19,912 nucleotides of DNA from SOIV01 sp964435925 (GTDB taxonomy: Bacteria > Acidobacteriota > Aminicenantia > Aminicenantales > Aminicenantaceae), in assembly GCA_964435925.1 (NCBI GenBank), contig CAYTBG010000045.1, positions 1 through 19,912 of the forward strand, given 5' to 3'. Every line of letters starts with the position of its first letter. Position 1 is the first letter of the stretch. Shown in pieces: positions 13,489-19,912 of the stretch. The translations under genes and the position numbers were made by a program. The notes beneath the pieces are model-generated. The model made no database searches. It was not told the DNA's origin and saw only the letters and a list, made by a program, of their open reading frames with translations.

Positions 13489-14547
13489 TTGGGTGAAATA
13501 AAATTCATGAAGGGCAATGAAGCGCTGGCAGAGGCGGCAATTCGTGCCGGCCTTCAGGGTTATTTCGGATATCCGATAACCCCTCAGTCAGAGGTGATAG
13601 AATATCTGGCCAGGGAGGAGCCAAAGCATAATTACGTTCTTATTCAAGCTGAAAGTGAGTTAGCAGCCGTTAATATGCTCTACGGATCAGCCGGTGCCGG
13701 AGGCCGGGTGATGACTACAACATCCTCCCCTGGATTTACATTGATGCAGGAGGGAATTTCCTACATTGCTTGTACTGAGCTTCCTTGTGTACTTGTCAAC
13801 GTGGTCCGGGGAGGCCCAGGGCTTGGAACCATTCAACCCAGCCAAGGCGACTATTTTCAGGCCGTTAGGGGAGGCGGCCATGGAGATTACAACACCCCGG
13901 TACTGGGGCCAAATTCAGTCCAGGAGATGATTGACCACGTTTATCTGGCCTTTGAATTAGCCGACAAATACCTTACTCCGGTCGTGATTTTGTCCGACGG
14001 TGCTATTGGCCAGATGATGGAAAAGGTGACTCTGCCTGAACCTATCCCATACAAACCTAACAAGCCCTGGGCTACTACAGGGAAAACAGCTGATAGGGAA
14101 AGAAATATCCTCACCTCCCTCTTCATTCAGCCTGAAGCCATGGAAAAACGGAATTTGATGCTTCAGGAAAAATACAGAAAAATTAAAGAAAATGAGGTCC
14201 GGTATGAAGAATATCAGATAGAAGATGCTGAAATCATCGTTACAGCTTATGGTCTATGTTCACGGATTTCAAAAAAAGCAGTAGAACTCGCCCGGGAAGC
14301 TGGAATCAAAATGGGTCTCTTCAGACCCATCAGTCTATGGCCATTCCCCTCAAAACAAATAGAAGAGATCGCATCCAGAGATCAGGTCAAATTCTTCATT
14401 TCTATTGAAATGAATGCCGGCCAGATGGTGGAGGATGTCAGATTAGCTGTCTGCGGTAAAAAACCTGTTCATTTTTATGGTCGACAGGGTGGTATCGTCC
14501 CGACTCCCCAGGAGGTCTTTAATTCCATAAAGGAACACTTAAAGTAA
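13489..14547 (+). CDS. korA: 2-oxoacid:ferredoxin oxidoreductase alpha subunit (KorA/VorB type)
   Basis: This alpha subunit forms, with the beta subunit, the thiamine-diphosphate site that decarboxylates a 2-oxoacid and makes the acyl-CoA while reducing ferredoxin. It has 352 residues, with the family signatures MKGNEALAEAAIRAG, GYPITPQSE (27-35), the Glu-containing QAESELAA, TTTSSPGFTLMQEG and GGPGLGTIQPSQGD. The start appears to be TTG 13489, supported by GGAG and by the usual family N-terminus. Subunit makeup and order fit the 2-oxoglutarate or branched-chain (Vor) enzymes. The neighbouring fumarase subunit favours 2-oxoglutarate, making succinyl-CoA, but sequence alone does not settle the substrate. 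Confidence 0.93.
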   Translation: MGEIKFMKGNEALAEAAIRAGLQGYFGYPITPQSEVIEYLAREEPKHNYVLIQAESELAAVNMLYGSAGAGGRVMTTTSSPGFTLMQEGISYIACTELPCVLVNVVRGGPGLGTIQPSQGDYFQAVRGGGHGDYNTPVLGPNSVQEMIDHVYLAFELADKYLTPVVILSDGAIGQMMEKVTLPEPIPYKPNKPWATTGKTADRERNILTSLFIQPEAMEKRNLMLQEKYRKIKENEVRYEEYQIEDAEIIVTAYGLCSRISKKAVELAREAGIKMGLFRPISLWPFPSKQIEEIASRDQVKFFISIEMNAGQMVEDVRLAVCGKKPVHFYGRQGGIVPTPQEVFNSIKEHLK

Positions 14548-14559
14548 AGGAAAATACCA

Positions 14560-15351
14560 ATGAAAGAAGGATACGAGCTTATATACAAAAGGCCTAAGAC
14601 CCTCGTCGACAAACGGATGCACTATTGTCCGGGATGTTTTCATTCAACCATTCACAAATTGCTGATGGAAGTGGTTGAGGAATTGGATATTCAGGATAAG
14701 ACAATCGGTGTTTGCCCGGTTGGATGCTCGGTGTTTGCCTACGACTACCTGGATGTTGATATGCAGGAGGCTGCACACGGTCGTGCTGCTGCGGTAGCAA
14801 CTGGAATTAAGCGGATGCTCCCCGACAGAATCGTTTTCTCTTATCAGGGGGATGGCGACTTGGCAGCCATCGGCCTAGCTGAAACCATCCACGCCTGCAA
14901 CAGAGGCGAAAACTTTACCTTCATTTTCATCAATAACGGTATCTATGGTATGACCGGAGGACAGATGGCTCCAACCACACTGGAGGATCAAGAAACCACA
15001 ACATCTCCCTACGGCAGAGCGCCAGATAAAGATGGTATGCCCTTGAAAATGTCAGAAATCGTCTCTCAATTTGACATGGTTGCCTATGTGGAAAGGGTCA
15101 GCTGTAATACACCGGCAAATACGAGGAAGGCCAAACGGGCAATCAGAAAAGCCTTTGAATTTCAGATGAAGGACTTGGGCACTACGTTTATTGAAGTCGC
15201 TTCCAACTGTCCTTCTGGATGGAAATGTACTCCAGAAGAATCATTAAACTGGTTAAAAGAGCACGTGTTGCCCTACTACCCACTTGGTGTTTTTAAAGAG
15301 CCTAGCAAAAAAGAGAGAGGCAATGAGGCCAGACAAACAAAAACGGAATAG
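14560..15351 (+). CDS. korB: 2-oxoacid:ferredoxin oxidoreductase beta subunit (TPP-binding)
   Basis: The beta subunit binds thiamine diphosphate and a proximal Fe-S cluster. The TPP/Mg motif is visible as GDGDLAAIGLAE (97-108) to INNGIYGMTGGQMAPTT (124-140). Cysteines in HYCPGC (23, 26) and CPVGC (52, 56), with a later SNCPSGWKC, are placed as in the family. It is 263 residues long and starts at ATG 14560 after AAGGA, 12 bp from korA. The C-terminal tail after about residue 245 is highly charged (KKERGNEARQTKTE) and probably not part of the core. Confidence 0.94.
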   Translation: MKEGYELIYKRPKTLVDKRMHYCPGCFHSTIHKLLMEVVEELDIQDKTIGVCPVGCSVFAYDYLDVDMQEAAHGRAAAVATGIKRMLPDRIVFSYQGDGDLAAIGLAETIHACNRGENFTFIFINNGIYGMTGGQMAPTTLEDQETTTSPYGRAPDKDGMPLKMSEIVSQFDMVAYVERVSCNTPANTRKAKRAIRKAFEFQMKDLGTTFIEVASNCPSGWKCTPEESLNWLKEHVLPYYPLGVFKEPSKKERGNEARQTKTE

Positions 15352-15362
15352 TTTTTGTCGTT

Positions 15363-15367
15363 AGGAG
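15363..15367 (+). promoter_or_regulatory. Ribosome binding site choosing the korC start
   Basis: AGGAG, 8 nt before ATG 15376. The upstream in-frame TTG at 15355 would place this motif inside the coding region and has only a weak site of its own. Confidence 0.65.
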
Positions 15368-15375
15368 ATACAGAT

Positions 15376-15915
15376 ATGTTACAGGAAATGATCTTTTCCG
15401 GTTTCGGCGGTCAGGGTGTACTTTCTATGGGAACGCTTCTGGCCTACGCAGCCATGAAAGAAGGAAAAGAAGTAAGCTGGATGCCATCTTACGGGCCGGA
15501 GATGAGAGGCGGTACTGCAAACTGCATGGTTAACATCAGTGATCAAATGATATCTTCCCCCATTGTCAGCGAATACGATGTGGCTGTTGTTCTCAATCAG
15601 CCCTCCTTGAAAAAGTTTGAATCTAAGGTTAAAAAGGGTGGCATTCTCATCTGGGAATGCAGCACCATAAAGGAATCCCCAAGCCGGACCGATATAGATG
15701 TTTATCCAATCCCGGCCATTGATAAAGCCACCAACGAACTTAAAAATGTCAAAGTCATGAACATGCTGGCACTTGGTGCGCTGGTCAAAATTAATAAAAT
15801 CGTTAAGAAAGAATCATTACTTCTTGCATTAAAGGAGACACTTCCCAAACGCCATCACCATCTGATTCCCCTGAATAAAAAAGCTCTCGAAATGGGGATG
15901 AAACTAATAAAATAA
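15376..15915 (+). CDS. korC: 2-oxoacid:ferredoxin oxidoreductase gamma subunit
   Basis: The gamma subunit completes the enzyme. In this family it contributes CoA-binding and structural contacts. The 179-residue protein begins MLQEMIFSGFGGQGVLSMG, the hallmark glycine-rich start, then has SYGPEMRGGTANCMV and the closing NMLALGALVKI and HHHLIPLNKKALEMG segments. The start at ATG 15376 is preferred over TTG 15355 because of AGGAG at 15363-15367. It follows korB by 24 bp and ends the operon; no clear terminator follows. Confidence 0.93.
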   Translation: MLQEMIFSGFGGQGVLSMGTLLAYAAMKEGKEVSWMPSYGPEMRGGTANCMVNISDQMISSPIVSEYDVAVVLNQPSLKKFESKVKKGGILIWECSTIKESPSRTDIDVYPIPAIDKATNELKNVKVMNMLALGALVKINKIVKKESLLLALKETLPKRHHHLIPLNKKALEMGMKLIK

Positions 15916-16006
15916 GCGAGACAAACGCTAAGGTTTCATCTACCTGGAGGGACTTGATTCATCTTATGTAGGTGTTTATCAAACCCAGAGTTATTTTTTA
16001 TAACTA

Positions 16007-16035
16007 TTGCAATAAACATTCAAAAAGTCTATAAT
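16007..16035 (+). promoter_or_regulatory. Promoter for the TlpA-CcdA pair
   Basis: TTGCAA (16007-16012), a 17-nt spacer, TATAAT (16030-16035): a perfect -10 and a 4/6 -35. It gives a leader of about 80 nt ending in AGAGGAG before ATG 16125. The same TTGCAA -35 word is used in the fabH/FadL-like spacer. Confidence 0.75.
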
Positions 16036-16124
16036 TACTATCTTAATAATAACTTAAGACATGCGGCTGGTTTGGCCTACCTAGCTCATCTGGTTAGTCA
16101 AGCTTATTTTTAGAGGAGATAAAC

Positions 16125-16637
16125 ATGAAAAGATTCATCTTGGTTCTGCTTCCTTTAGTTATAGTACTCTTTGTCTGTGCGGAAGCAGAAAAAGCAAGCA
16201 TTTTTGGCGACAATTCCTCTCAAGCGCCTGATTTCACGGTCAAAGATCTCAGAGGACGCGAAATATCACTCTCGGATTATAGTGGCAAAGTGGTTTTTTT
16301 GAATTTCTGGGCAACCTGGTGCCCCCCCTGCCGGGACGAAATCCCTGGTTTCGTTGAAGTGTACAAACAATATAAAGACAAAGGAATGGAGATCATAGGA
16401 ATTTCTTTAGATGATAGAATAGGCCAGAAATCAGTCCTTAAATTCGTAGAAGAATATAAAATTAATTATCCCATTATCATGGGCACAGAAAAAATTCGTA
16501 ATGATTATGACCCCGGTCCTTATATTCCAACAACAATCATTGTTGACCAGGAAGGAAAAATAAGGCACAGACATATTGGCTACATGAACAAAGAAACCCT
16601 TAAGGACTATTTTCTAAAACTAAAAAAAGAAGAGTAA
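16125..16637 (+). CDS. TlpA/ResA-like thiol-disulfide oxidoreductase
   Basis: This is a 170-residue exported thioredoxin-fold protein. An N-terminal Lys-Arg and hydrophobic segment (residues 2-18) make a signal peptide or membrane anchor. The APDFTVKDLRG start of the AhpC/TSA-like fold follows, then the active site WCPPC (65-69) and the cis-proline region YIPTTIIVD (133-141). Such proteins reduce disulfides on the outside of the inner membrane, for example on apocytochrome c or other envelope proteins. It precedes ccdA by 3 bp, which supplies its electrons. A strong AGAGGAG site lies upstream. No cytochrome c biogenesis genes are in the window, so the client protein is unknown. Confidence 0.9.
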   Translation: MKRFILVLLPLVIVLFVCAEAEKASIFGDNSSQAPDFTVKDLRGREISLSDYSGKVVFLNFWATWCPPCRDEIPGFVEVYKQYKDKGMEIIGISLDDRIGQKSVLKFVEEYKINYPIIMGTEKIRNDYDPGPYIPTTIIVDQEGKIRHRHIGYMNKETLKDYFLKLKKEE

Positions 16638-16640
16638 AAT

Positions 16641-17363
16641 ATGTCCGGGGCTGAAAATGTTTCCATATTTGTAGCCATCTCCGCCGGATTAATCTCTTTC
16701 CTTTCTCCTTGCATCCTTCCTGTAATTCCCTCCTACTTAGCCTTTATCACTGGAATCTCACTCGAGGAACTCTCTCAGCAGGAGAATTTAAGAAAAGTCC
16801 GAAAAAAAGTCATCGCTAACTCCCTGATGTTTATTCTCGGCTTTTCTATTATTTTTATTGCTCTGGGAGCTTCAGCCACTTTTTTAGGTAAATTTTTATT
16901 CAGAAGCATCCGTTGGTTTGAAATAATCGGCGGAGTGCTTGTTATAATTCTTGGCCTTCATTTTGCAGGAATTTTCAGGTTGAAATTCCTTGACAGAGAA
17001 AAGAAAATTCACCTGAAAAAGAAACCCCTTGGTTATCTGGGGACATGCCTTGTGGGCATGGCATTTGGAGCTGGATGGACACCGTGTGTCGGTCCAATTT
17101 TGGGAGCCATCCTTGCCATGGCTGCCACAACTCAGAACATCTTTAAGGGCATTGCCTTGCTCGCTTTCTATTCTGCAGGATTAGGAATTCCCTTCCTCCT
17201 CTCAGCCATTATCCTTCACAAGTTTTTTGAGTATTTCAAGACTATCAGAAAATACTTCAAGGTTATCTCGGTAGTTGGAGGAGTGTTGCTGATTATTGTA
17301 GGAATTCTGCTTATTTCAGGTTATTTTTCTTCGTTATCGGGTTTTCTTGGAACACGCCTCTAA
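16641..17363 (+). CDS. ccdA: Cytochrome c biogenesis protein CcdA (thiol electron carrier)
   Basis: CcdA is a six-helix membrane protein that moves reducing equivalents from cytoplasmic thioredoxin across the inner membrane to outward-facing thioredoxin-like proteins. The 240-residue protein shows the two conserved redox cysteines: Cys24 in FLSPCILPVIPSYLAFITG and Cys149 in GWTPCVGPILGA. There are about six hydrophobic segments, with a charged loop around 110-128. An extra Cys136 sits in the fourth segment. It is tightly coupled to the thioredoxin gene upstream (3 bp), forming a self-contained reductant-export pair. Confidence 0.94.
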   Translation: MSGAENVSIFVAISAGLISFLSPCILPVIPSYLAFITGISLEELSQQENLRKVRKKVIANSLMFILGFSIIFIALGASATFLGKFLFRSIRWFEIIGGVLVIILGLHFAGIFRLKFLDREKKIHLKKKPLGYLGTCLVGMAFGAGWTPCVGPILGAILAMAATTQNIFKGIALLAFYSAGLGIPFLLSAIILHKFFEYFKTIRKYFKVISVVGGVLLIIVGILLISGYFSSLSGFLGTRL

Positions 17364-17412
17364 AACTTCTAAAACTCTTATCAAGCCCGTTTATTTGTAC
17401 AATCAAAAATGT

Positions 17413-17432
17413 GGGTTTGATAAATCAAACCC
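17413..17432. terminator. Hairpin between converging ccdA and fabH genes
   Basis: GGGTTTGA and TCAAACCC form a perfect stem in the 107-bp spacer between two convergent genes, so it could terminate transcription from both sides. There is no good T-run on either strand, and the neighbouring GGGGACAGGCTA (17444-17455) is a dispersed-repeat word. A repeat element is therefore equally likely. Confidence 0.4.
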
Positions 17433-17470
17433 CTACAAATTTATGGGGACAGGCTAATAAATCATGTTTT

Positions 17471-18466
17471 TTACCAGCGATAGACAACCGCAGCCCAGGT
17501 AAATCCAGCGCCAAAAGCATCCATCACAATAATATTTCCTTTTTTTAGCTGGCCTTCCTCCCAAAGCTCATGGAGACCTATAGGAACTGTAGCCACAGAG
17601 ACATTGCCATATTTATGGATGTTTGAATAAACTTTTTCTGGGGGGAGCTTGAGGCGTCTTCCTGTTGCTTCGATGATCCTTATGTTAGCCTGGTGGGGAA
17701 TAAGGTAATCTACATCCTCCTTCTTCAATCCAGCCAATTTCAAAGCTTCCAAAGCTGCCTCTCCCATTCGTTTCACGGCATGCTTGAAGACCTCGTTCCC
17801 TTTCATCTGAAGATAATGAAGCCCCTGGGCAACTGATTGGGATGTGGCTGGAATTCTTGTCCCCCCAGCAGGCTGGTAAAGAAGATTTCCTAATTTCCCG
17901 TCAGCCTTCCAGTAGTAAGAAAGCATTCCGGATTCGTCATCAGCCTCTTCAAGAACTGCTGCTGCGGCAGCATCGCCAAAAAGAACACACGTATTGCGGT
18001 CTTTCCAGTTTGTTACCTTGGTTAACAGCTCTCCCCCAATCAGAAGGATGCGCTTGGATGTTCCGTTTAAAATCAAACCTTCCGCCAGAATCATGCCATA
18101 GAGAAATCCTGTACAGCCAACAGAAATATCAAAAGCAGGAATATGGTCAGCCTCAAGCCCTTTCTGAACCCAGCAAGCAGTGGAGGGGAAAATTGTATCA
18201 GGAGTAGAAGTTGCTACTATTATAAGGTCAACATCCTTTACTTCAAGTCCAGCATTTTCGAGAGCTCTCCGACTGGCTTCAACTGCCAAATCAGATGTCG
18301 CCTGGTCTTCAGAAGCGATCCTCCTCTCTTTTATTCCGGTCCGACTTATAATCCATTCATCAGAGGTATCGACCATCTTTTCAAGATCTAAGTTGGTCAA
18401 AATCTTATCAGGAACATAAAATCCCGTTCCAGTAATTTTTATTCTTCGCTTCTTCTTTTTCTGCAT
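17471..18466 (-). CDS. fabH: 3-oxoacyl-[ACP] synthase III (FabH)
   Basis: FabH starts fatty acid synthesis by condensing an acyl-CoA with malonyl-ACP. The 331-residue length is standard. The catalytic triad is Cys118 in SVGCTGFLYGM, His258 in IPHQANIRI and Asn288 in KYGNVS. The early DEWIISRTGIKERRI (36-50) and the C-terminal DAFGAGFTWAAVVYRW are typical. The Asn context reads GNVSVATVPIGL where most members have GNTSAAS, a mild variant. AGAGGA lies just upstream of ATG 18466. No other fab genes are adjacent, so a KAS III-like enzyme with another role is possible. It is divergent from the FadL-like gene, and the two promoters overlap. Confidence 0.93.
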   Translation of the reverse strand: MQKKKKRRIKITGTGFYVPDKILTNLDLEKMVDTSDEWIISRTGIKERRIASEDQATSDLAVEASRRALENAGLEVKDVDLIIVATSTPDTIFPSTACWVQKGLEADHIPAFDISVGCTGFLYGMILAEGLILNGTSKRILLIGGELLTKVTNWKDRNTCVLFGDAAAAAVLEEADDESGMLSYYWKADGKLGNLLYQPAGGTRIPATSQSVAQGLHYLQMKGNEVFKHAVKRMGEAALEALKLAGLKKEDVDYLIPHQANIRIIEATGRRLKLPPEKVYSNIHKYGNVSVATVPIGLHELWEEGQLKKGNIIVMDAFGAGFTWAAVVYRW

Positions 18467-18486
18467 GATTCCTCTAAAAAAACTAT

Positions 18487-18515
18487 TCTATACCATACTT
18501 ATTTCGCATTTGCAA
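18487..18515 (-). promoter_or_regulatory. Promoter for fabH (minus strand)
   Basis: On the minus strand TTGCAA (18515-18510), a 17-nt spacer, TATAGA (18492-18487). Its -35 hexamer is the same six base pairs used by the plus-strand promoter, since TTGCAA is self-complementary. Confidence 0.6.
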
Positions 18516-18519
18516 ATGC
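18506..18519. promoter_or_regulatory. Perfect 14-bp palindrome, candidate operator
   Basis: GCATTTGCAAATGC is centred on the TTGCAA shared by two divergent promoters. The size and symmetry suit a dimeric regulator, but no regulator gene is in the window. Confidence 0.5.
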
Positions 18520-18538
18520 AGCAAAAGACAGGTAAAAT
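18510..18538 (+). promoter_or_regulatory. Promoter for the FadL-like gene (plus strand)
   Basis: TTGCAA (18510-18515), a 17-nt spacer, TAAAAT (18533-18538). The expected start near 18545 leaves only about 6 nt before GTG 18551, a nearly leaderless transcript, which fits the absence of a ribosome binding site. Confidence 0.6.
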
Positions 18539-18550
18539 CGAAAAACTAAA

Positions 18551-19795
18551 GTGAGAAAGCACAGATTTTTGTTTATTCCTCTTATCCTGCTTTGGATGTT
18601 CGCCTTCCTTCCCAGGACCTCATGGCCTCAAATGGTCCTGGGACAGTACGAAGATGAAGCACCTTTTAGAACTTGGAACACTTTCGGCATCACAACCGCT
18701 CGCTCCCTTGCCATGGGCGAAACACAATTCACTTTGGGCTCTGATTGCGCTGTTTCACTCACAAACCCCGCTCTCCTGACCAGACTTCCTAAAATCATTT
18801 TTACTGTGAATTCGTCTTTCAACATAGCCCAATTCTACAGGTATTCTATCGTGAATACAGGGCCCCTCTACACACGCGAAAATCTTTCTCTCGCCGTTAT
18901 CGCCTTCGATTTTACCGGCGCCTCAATCAGATTGAAAAACTGGACTCTTGCTTTAAGTATTGGCCTTATCGAAAGTTACGACAGACCTCGTGCAGAAGAT
19001 GTTTATGATCCTGCGGGCACGGTTTTATATCTTTTAAGAGTCGACCAAGAAGGGAGCCTAAAAAACATTAATCTTTCCATTGCCCGAAAACTCTTTGGCG
19101 GCTTTTCTATCGGAATTGGCCTCAACTATGCCTATGGCCTTCTCCAAAAAGACATTAGCGAACAGTGGAATACAAGTTCCATCACAATTACTGATAGTAA
19201 ATCCCACAAATTTCAGGGCTTTTACATAAACGGAGGTCTTGTGTGGGAGTTGGCGGATAAAATCGAGGTTGCCGCAGTATTCCGAACGCCGTATGTTAAA
19301 AAGTCAAAAAGTGAGAGCTTCCTCAGTTACCTTTCTCCGGGAGGAGATACGGATATTATAATCGAAGCTTCTTCCCGCGATGAGTACAAACAGCCCTTTG
19401 TGGCAGGCATAGGAGTAAGCTACAAATTTTCCCCCAAGTTCAGAGCTGCTTCTGATTTTACTTTCTATAACTGGTCGAAATACAGAGTCAATTATTTTGA
19501 AGAAGAACTCGAGAGAGATCTCAAAGATATAATCAAGATTGGAACCGGGATTGAGCACTCGAGTTCAAGGCGCATTTTCGGTCAAGAAGTCAATATTCCC
19601 TTAAGAGCAGGCTTGATTTATGATCCCCAGCCGATGAAAGAACCCAATTCATCCTATTTTTATCTTTCCTTGGGGACAGGTATTCACTGGGGAAAATTTC
19701 TTTTTGACGGAGCGGTGATTTTGGGCAGGGAGAGAGGTTCTGGAAACTCCCTCACCGCAAGTAAAGTCGCCCTTTCTTTCAGTTTTCGATTATAG
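18551..19795 (+). CDS. Outer-membrane beta-barrel protein, FadL/OmpP1-like
   Basis: This 414-residue protein has a signal peptide (MRKHR, then a hydrophobic run to about residue 24). It then shows the N-terminal motif of FadL/OmpP1-type barrels: TTARSLAMGETQF with DCAVSLTNPALLTRLP, where NPA is at 72-74. The rest alternates polar and hydrophobic residues with many aromatic-ended strands and closes on ALSFSFRL, consistent with a transmembrane barrel. FadL members import long-chain fatty acids or other hydrophobic compounds; the substrate here is not known. The start is GTG 18551, chosen because it gives a proper signal peptide. It is divergent from fabH, which hints at a shared lipid theme. 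Confidence 0.8.
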   Translation: MRKHRFLFIPLILLWMFAFLPRTSWPQMVLGQYEDEAPFRTWNTFGITTARSLAMGETQFTLGSDCAVSLTNPALLTRLPKIIFTVNSSFNIAQFYRYSIVNTGPLYTRENLSLAVIAFDFTGASIRLKNWTLALSIGLIESYDRPRAEDVYDPAGTVLYLLRVDQEGSLKNINLSIARKLFGGFSIGIGLNYAYGLLQKDISEQWNTSSITITDSKSHKFQGFYINGGLVWELADKIEVAAVFRTPYVKKSKSESFLSYLSPGGDTDIIIEASSRDEYKQPFVAGIGVSYKFSPKFRAASDFTFYNWSKYRVNYFEEELERDLKDIIKIGTGIEHSSSRRIFGQEVNIPLRAGLIYDPQPMKEPNSSYFYLSLGTGIHWGKFLFDGAVILGRERGSGNSLTASKVALSFSFRL

Positions 19796-19912
19796 GTTTA
19801 GGGAGTTAGCCTGGATTATTCACGGATCGAGTTTGCTGCAGATGCGAGGCACAGGGCATGCGGCTGTGGTTCTTCACCGCAAATGCCCTGTAACGAAGCA
19901 GATGCGGTGAAA
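19796..19912. repeat. Hairpin-forming noncoding tail, likely dispersed repeat
   Basis: ACAGGGCAT (19851-19859) pairs perfectly with ATGCCCTGT (19883-19891), extended inward by GCGG/CCGC across a two-base bulge. GCAGATGCG occurs on both sides of the hairpin. No T-run follows, so it is not an intrinsic terminator. AGCCTGGATTA at about 19808 also occurs on the minus strand near 2050, supporting a dispersed repeat. Confidence 0.6.

Noticed and set aside
13687..13881. Minus-strand frame opposite korA, and similar frames opposite thiC, fabH and the dehydrogenase
   Set aside because: These are antisense shadows of strongly supported genes, without motifs or ribosome sites.
15355..15375. TTG 15355 as the start of korC
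   Set aside because: AGGAG at 15363-15367 would then lie inside the gene, whereas it is ideally spaced for ATG 15376, which also gives the usual family N-terminus.

Overview
The window looks like chromosomal DNA of an uncultured, anaerobic, Gram-negative-type bacterium, read from a draft (metagenome-style) assembly. Anaerobic metabolism is suggested by a complete four-subunit 2-oxoacid:ferredoxin oxidoreductase and an oxygen-sensitive class I (Fe-S) fumarase subunit. An outer membrane is suggested by a 414-residue beta-barrel protein of the FadL/OmpP1 type. The gene set, the AT-leaning composition and the dense dispersed palindromic repeats recall candidate phyla such as Aminicenantes, but that is an impression and is not proven by the sequence. 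No defence island, CRISPR array, transposase gene, rRNA or intact tRNA is visible.

Layout. 1-348: repeat-filled noncoding DNA. 349-1938 (-): a very acidic repeat protein with a good promoter. 1939-2305: mostly noncoding. 2306-4467 (-): a translation operon rpmE-prfA-prmC (ribosomal protein L31, release factor 1, and the methyltransferase that modifies the release-factor GGQ), with a terminator-like palindrome in its leader. 4683-6173 (-): rsmD (16S rRNA methyltransferase) followed by an unrecognised conserved-looking protein. 6293-7029 (-): an exported protein split by an assembly gap. 7392-7802 (+): a PilZ protein. 7803-8166: repeats, then a consensus promoter for thiC. 8167-10297 (+): thiC overlapping an endonuclease IV-like TIM-barrel gene. 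10534-12113 (+): an aldehyde dehydrogenase split by a second assembly gap. 12290-15915 (+): fumarase alpha subunit followed by korD-korA-korB-korC. 16125-17363 (+): a TlpA/ResA-like thioredoxin and CcdA, a thiol-redox pair for envelope proteins. 17471-18466 (-): fabH. 18551-19795 (+): the FadL-like barrel, divergent from fabH. 19796-19912: a hairpin repeat.

How the genes fit together. The fumarase subunit and the ferredoxin-dependent oxidoreductase would connect 2-oxoacids, CoA thioesters, reduced ferredoxin and C4-dicarboxylates, that is, a TCA-cycle segment. The fumarase beta subunit that should accompany the alpha subunit is absent here. fabH (fatty acid initiation) and the FadL-like gene are transcribed divergently from an 84-bp spacer. 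Their predicted promoters share one self-complementary -35 hexamer inside a perfect 14-bp palindrome, which is the most interesting regulatory arrangement I found.

Assembly note. Both 100-N gaps are flanked by exact 55-bp duplications. Removing the Ns and one copy of each duplication restores intact reading frames in both affected genes, so these gaps look like unmerged contig overlaps and not missing biology.
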